In this document: in pieces, positions 6,691-8,237 of the stretch
Layout: each line of letters opens with the position of its first letter
Numbering within the stretch: the first letter of the stretch is position 1
NCBI GenBank assembly: GCA_944376975.1
Contig: CALWEE010000066.1
Span: 1-8,237 of the forward strand
Source of the DNA: an uncultured Lachnospiraceae bacterium
GTDB lineage: Bacteria > Bacillota > Clostridia > Lachnospirales > Lachnospiraceae
Length of the DNA: 8,237 nt
Direction: 5' to 3'
Program-made: the position numbers and the translations under genes
The notes under the pieces: model-generated
The model's database searches: none
Seen by the model: the letters and a program-made list of their open reading frames with translations, nothing else
What the model was told of the DNA's origin: nothing

Positions 6691-7362
6691 TTAGATCGCC
6701 GGTACGATGGACGCGGCAAGAATGGATTCATGACATTCCAGCGCGCTGATGATGGACGGATTGATGGGTGAATCGGTTTCGATGATGGTGTAGGCGTTTT
6801 TCCCTTTGGATTCCCTGTAGACCTTCATGAAAGCGATGTTCAGGTCGATGCCGCTGCACATGGTCGTGATATAGGCAAGGACCCCTTTCGCGTCGATATG
6901 TTTGATGATAAGGGTCGGGTAAGCGCCGGTCAGTTCCACGTCGATGCCGTTCAGCCGGCGGATCAGGGCGTTGCCGCCGCCGATGGATTCTCCCCGCAGG
7001 TCGACGCTGTAGCCGGTGTCGGTTTCCAGATGGATGTCCACCGTATTGGGATGGACGTCTTTCTCTGTTTTGTTTTCAACAAACCGGAAATCAATGCCGG
7101 CTTCTTTGGCCAGGGCGAATGAATCGCGTATCCGTTCATCGTCTGTCCCGAAGCCCAGGATACCGCCCACAAGAGCACGGTCCGTGCCGTGGCCGTGATA
7201 CGTCCAGGCGAAAGAACCGTATAACGTAAAAACTGCCCGCGTGATCTTTCCGCGGACCAGCTTGCCGGCAAGATGGGCGATGCGCAAAGCGCCGGCGGTA
7301 TGGGAACTGGAAGGACCGATCATATTCGGCCCGATAATATCAAAAATGCTGATGTCATTCAT
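6691..7362 (-). CDS. sdaAB: L-serine ammonia-lyase, iron-sulfur-dependent, beta subunit
   Basis: The 223-residue product is the regulatory and substrate-binding beta chain partnering the alpha subunit encoded 12 bases downstream. The N-terminal domain has IGPSSSHTAGALRIA (15-29), the serine dehydratase beta signature. YGSFAWTYHGHGTDRALVGG (48-67) and ESIGGGNA (125-132) follow. Residues from about 148 to 220 form an ACT domain (AYPTLIIKHIDAKGVLAYI), a fold that often binds amino acids allosterically. The length is normal for a split clostridial beta chain. The start at 7362 follows AAAGGGG on the minus strand (7375-7369) at a 7-nt spacing. It is the first gene of a two-gene operon with its own promoter about 30-60 bases upstream. 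Variation from the family is slight: SHTAGA where SHTxGP is more usual. Confidence 0.95.
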   Translation of the reverse strand: MNDISIFDIIGPNMIGPSSSHTAGALRIAHLAGKLVRGKITRAVFTLYGSFAWTYHGHGTDRALVGGILGFGTDDERIRDSFALAKEAGIDFRFVENKTEKDVHPNTVDIHLETDTGYSVDLRGESIGGGNALIRRLNGIDVELTGAYPTLIIKHIDAKGVLAYITTMCSGIDLNIAFMKVYRESKGKNAYTIIETDSPINPSIISALECHESILAASIVPAI

Positions 7363-7374
7363 AGGAATTCCCCT

Positions 7375-7402
7375 TTGTTATTTGATATATCTATGATATA
7401 CT
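7375..7402 (+). promoter_or_regulatory. Candidate divergent promoter for the 7439 gene
   Basis: TTGTTA (7375-7380, 4/6) is followed after 16 bases by TATACT (7397-7402, 5/6), predicting a start near 7409. The element shares its -10 region with the oppositely directed sdaAB promoter, so polymerase could hardly occupy both at once. A second TATAAT at 7466-7471 lies inside the gene and lacks a good -35. Confidence 0.35.
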
Positions 7403-7421
7403 AAACGAGCCTGAATTTAAA
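7393..7421 (-). promoter_or_regulatory. Promoter of sdaAB-sdaAA
   Basis: On the minus strand TTTAAA (7421-7416, 4/6) is followed after 17 bases by TATCAT (7398-7393, 5/6). The predicted start near 7386 gives a leader of about 24 nt before the sdaAB ATG. The -35 hexamer is the same as that of the degV promoter. It overlaps a divergent candidate promoter on the other strand. Confidence 0.6.
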
Positions 7422-7438
7422 GAGGTCAGGGAAAATAT

Positions 7439-7759
7439 TTGGTGATTTTTGTACAGAATGTATCATATAATGCAGCAGAGGGCTTTGAACGGATAAAAGC
7501 CGGGAGCATGACAGGAAGGCTGGCGGGACAAATTATGTATTTCAAGACGATCCGAAAACCAAGACAATGGGATGAACGGTCGCTGGCACTGGCGACAAGG
7601 GAAGAACTGGTCGCGGATCTGTTGGTCCGCAAAAGCATCGTGGACAGGCACAGCGGGTCGGTCTGGCCCTGGGAGCGGGGAAAAGTCCGTAAAGAACGGC
7701 ATTGGATCGACGTCCTGAAAAAAGAACTGGGATCCAGGAATGAATGGATCGTCCAGTGA
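7439..7759 (+). CDS. Hypothetical protein, Trp- and Arg-rich C-terminus
   Basis: I do not recognise this protein. The frame gives up to 106 residues from TTG at 7439, which has AGGG (7428-7431) 7 bases upstream; GTG at 7442 is almost as good. ATG codons at 7508 and 7535 would give 83 or 74 residues but have weak ribosome binding sites. The second half is the most protein-like part, with G/C-biased third codon positions like the neighbouring genes and a helical, charged stretch (about residues 45-72). It ends in a basic segment with tryptophans at 76, 78, 89 and 103. There are no membrane segments, signal peptide or cysteines. A basic, Trp-rich small protein could bind nucleic acid or another protein, but nothing in the sequence settles it. 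It is divergent from the sdaAB operon. A longer minus-strand frame over the same bases is less convincing. Confidence 0.5.
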   Translation: MVIFVQNVSYNAAEGFERIKAGSMTGRLAGQIMYFKTIRKPRQWDERSLALATREELVADLLVRKSIVDRHSGSVWPWERGKVRKERHWIDVLKKELGSRNEWIVQ

Positions 7760-7803
7760 CCTGGTATATACGGACCTTTACAGGGTGTGTTCCAAAAGAT
7801 CAT

Positions 7804-7869
7804 AAAATAAAAACAGTCCGACAAAAGGGAAGGGCTTCCGCTGCCGCGGGGCCCTTTCGCTTTGTCGGA
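7804..7869 (-). terminator. Large intrinsic terminator on the minus strand
   Basis: TCCGACAAA (7817-7825) pairs with TTTGTCGGA (7861-7869). Inside it, GGAAGGGC (7828-7835) pairs with GCCCTTTC (7851-7858) with one G-U pair, and CCGC (7838-7841) can pair with GCGG (7846-7849). Read on the minus strand the hairpin is followed by CTGTTTTTATTTTA, a T tract, whereas on the plus strand it is followed by A residues. It therefore ends leftward transcripts, yet no recognised minus-strand gene lies between it and the window edge. Confidence 0.75.
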
Positions 7870-8102
7870 AAATGTCGGACGAATCTTCTTTACAGGCACG
7901 CCCCGGGCGTGTAATATATAGATAACGATCCTGAACGCCGATCGGCTTTTCTCTTTCGGGATCTTCCTCATCCGTTCGCGATGATCTTATTTTCCATTTA
8001 AAACGTGTAAAAAATATCTGGACAAGGGCGGTTTTTTGGGGACGCCTGCGGGTTTTCATGCCGTTTATCCGGCACGGCTGTATATGCCCCCGGCGGTTTC
8101 CT

Positions 8103-8170
8103 AAAGTCCTGCGCCCTGGCCGTTTCCAAAGCCCTGCGCCCGGGCCGTTTAAAGTCCTGCGCCCGGGCCG
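8103..8170. repeat. Three tandem GC-rich repeats of 23-25 bp
   Basis: Three copies of a unit close to AAAGTCCTGCGCCCGGGCCG start at 8103, 8128 and 8151, each of the first two ending in a TTT-containing joint. The second and third differ by one base (C/T); the first has T for G in the central CCCGGG. The 8-bp palindrome GCCCGGGC recurs in copies two and three. The block ends 5 bases before the -35 hexamer of the right-edge promoter, so it may be a regulator binding array or a slippage-prone spacer. Confidence 0.8.
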
Positions 8171-8174
8171 GCGC

Positions 8175-8203
8175 TTTACATTTTCCGGCCGCCCGTCTAT
8201 AAT
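8175..8203 (+). promoter_or_regulatory. Near-consensus promoter at the right edge
   Basis: TTTACA (8175-8180, 5/6) and a perfect TATAAT (8198-8203) are separated by exactly 17 bases, the best promoter match in the window. The predicted start near 8210 falls inside the ribosome binding site of the following ATG, leaving a leader of only about 7 nt. Confidence 0.8.
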
Positions 8204-8216
8204 AAAAGGAGGCAAC

Positions 8217-8237
8217 ATGAAACCAGAAAGACCATTA
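8217..8237 (+). CDS. Start of an unidentified gene (cut by window end)
   Basis: ATG at 8217 is preceded by AAAAGGAGG (8204-8212) at a 4-nt spacing and opens a frame of seven codons, MKPERPL, to the window edge. Too little is present to name a product. The strong ribosome binding site and the promoter just ahead make a real gene start likely, although the -10 hexamer ends only 13 bases before the ATG, so the true start could also lie beyond the window. Confidence 0.6.

Larger units (their letters stand above)
7760..8174. other. Long intergenic stretch without a convincing gene
   Basis: About 415 bases separate the 7439 gene from the promoter at 8175. Open frames on the minus strand (from 8218 and from 7971) lack ribosome binding sites, run straight through the 7817-7869 terminator hairpin and have low-complexity, Arg/Pro-rich translations. 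What it does hold is a minus-strand terminator, weak minus-strand promoter-like elements near 7984-8025, a small TGCCG/CGGCA hairpin near 8059-8074 and three GC-rich tandem repeats. A minus-strand small RNA of about 160 nt ending at the terminator is possible. Confidence 0.5.

Noticed and set aside
7426..7971. 181-codon minus-strand frame
   Set aside because: It crosses the strong minus-strand terminator at 7817-7869, lacks a ribosome binding site and overlaps the better-supported plus-strand gene.
8103..8170. CRISPR array
   Set aside because: The units are directly adjacent with no unique spacers of constant length, so these are simple tandem repeats.
7778..8218. 146-codon minus-strand frame
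   Set aside because: It starts opposite the start codon of the right-edge gene, reads through the tandem repeats and the terminator, and is Arg/Pro-rich low complexity.

Overview
The window looks like a chromosomal segment of a moderately GC-rich Gram-positive anaerobe of the class Clostridia, most likely Lachnospiraceae. The basis is an oxygen-labile two-subunit iron-sulfur serine dehydratase in sdaAB-sdaAA order, a DegV protein, strong AAGGAGG-type ribosome binding sites, an M-box (Mg2+) riboswitch ahead of mgtE, and a large surface protein with a C-terminal membrane anchor and VPLA-type motifs. Placement below class level is inference.

Layout. 1-1575 (+) is the 3' part of a repeat-built surface protein, closed by an intrinsic terminator. 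1654-2653 (+) is a promoter and a degV-family gene with no terminator of its own. 2650-3133 is a long leader holding a candidate promoter, an M-box riboswitch, its intrinsic terminator, a strong extra hairpin and a possible 32-codon leader ORF. 3134-5720 (+) is a likely operon: mgtE (Mg2+ channel), a 60-residue Cys-rich protein and a thioredoxin reductase gene. A nearly perfect palindromic terminator (5740-5768) serves this operon and the convergent serine dehydratase operon sdaAB-sdaAA (7362-5797, -). Upstream of sdaAB, overlapping divergent promoters face an unrecognised gene at 7439-7759 (+). The last 480 bases are mostly non-coding. They hold a minus-strand terminator with no recognised gene before it, three GC-rich tandem repeats, and a near-consensus promoter running into the first seven codons of a gene cut by the window end.

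How the parts work together. When Mg2+ is scarce the M-box should fold so that the 2857-2895 terminator does not form, allowing expression of the Mg2+ channel and the two genes behind it. Thioredoxin reductase supplies thiol reducing power. The Cys-rich small protein between the two is a candidate zinc or redox protein. The serine dehydratase deaminates serine to pyruvate and ammonia. The least expected material is the 240-nt stretch between the M-box terminator and mgtE (extra hairpin plus leader ORF), the orphan minus-strand terminator with a duplicated stem arm, and the repeat-promoter-start arrangement at the right edge. No mobile element, CRISPR array, tRNA or rRNA was seen.
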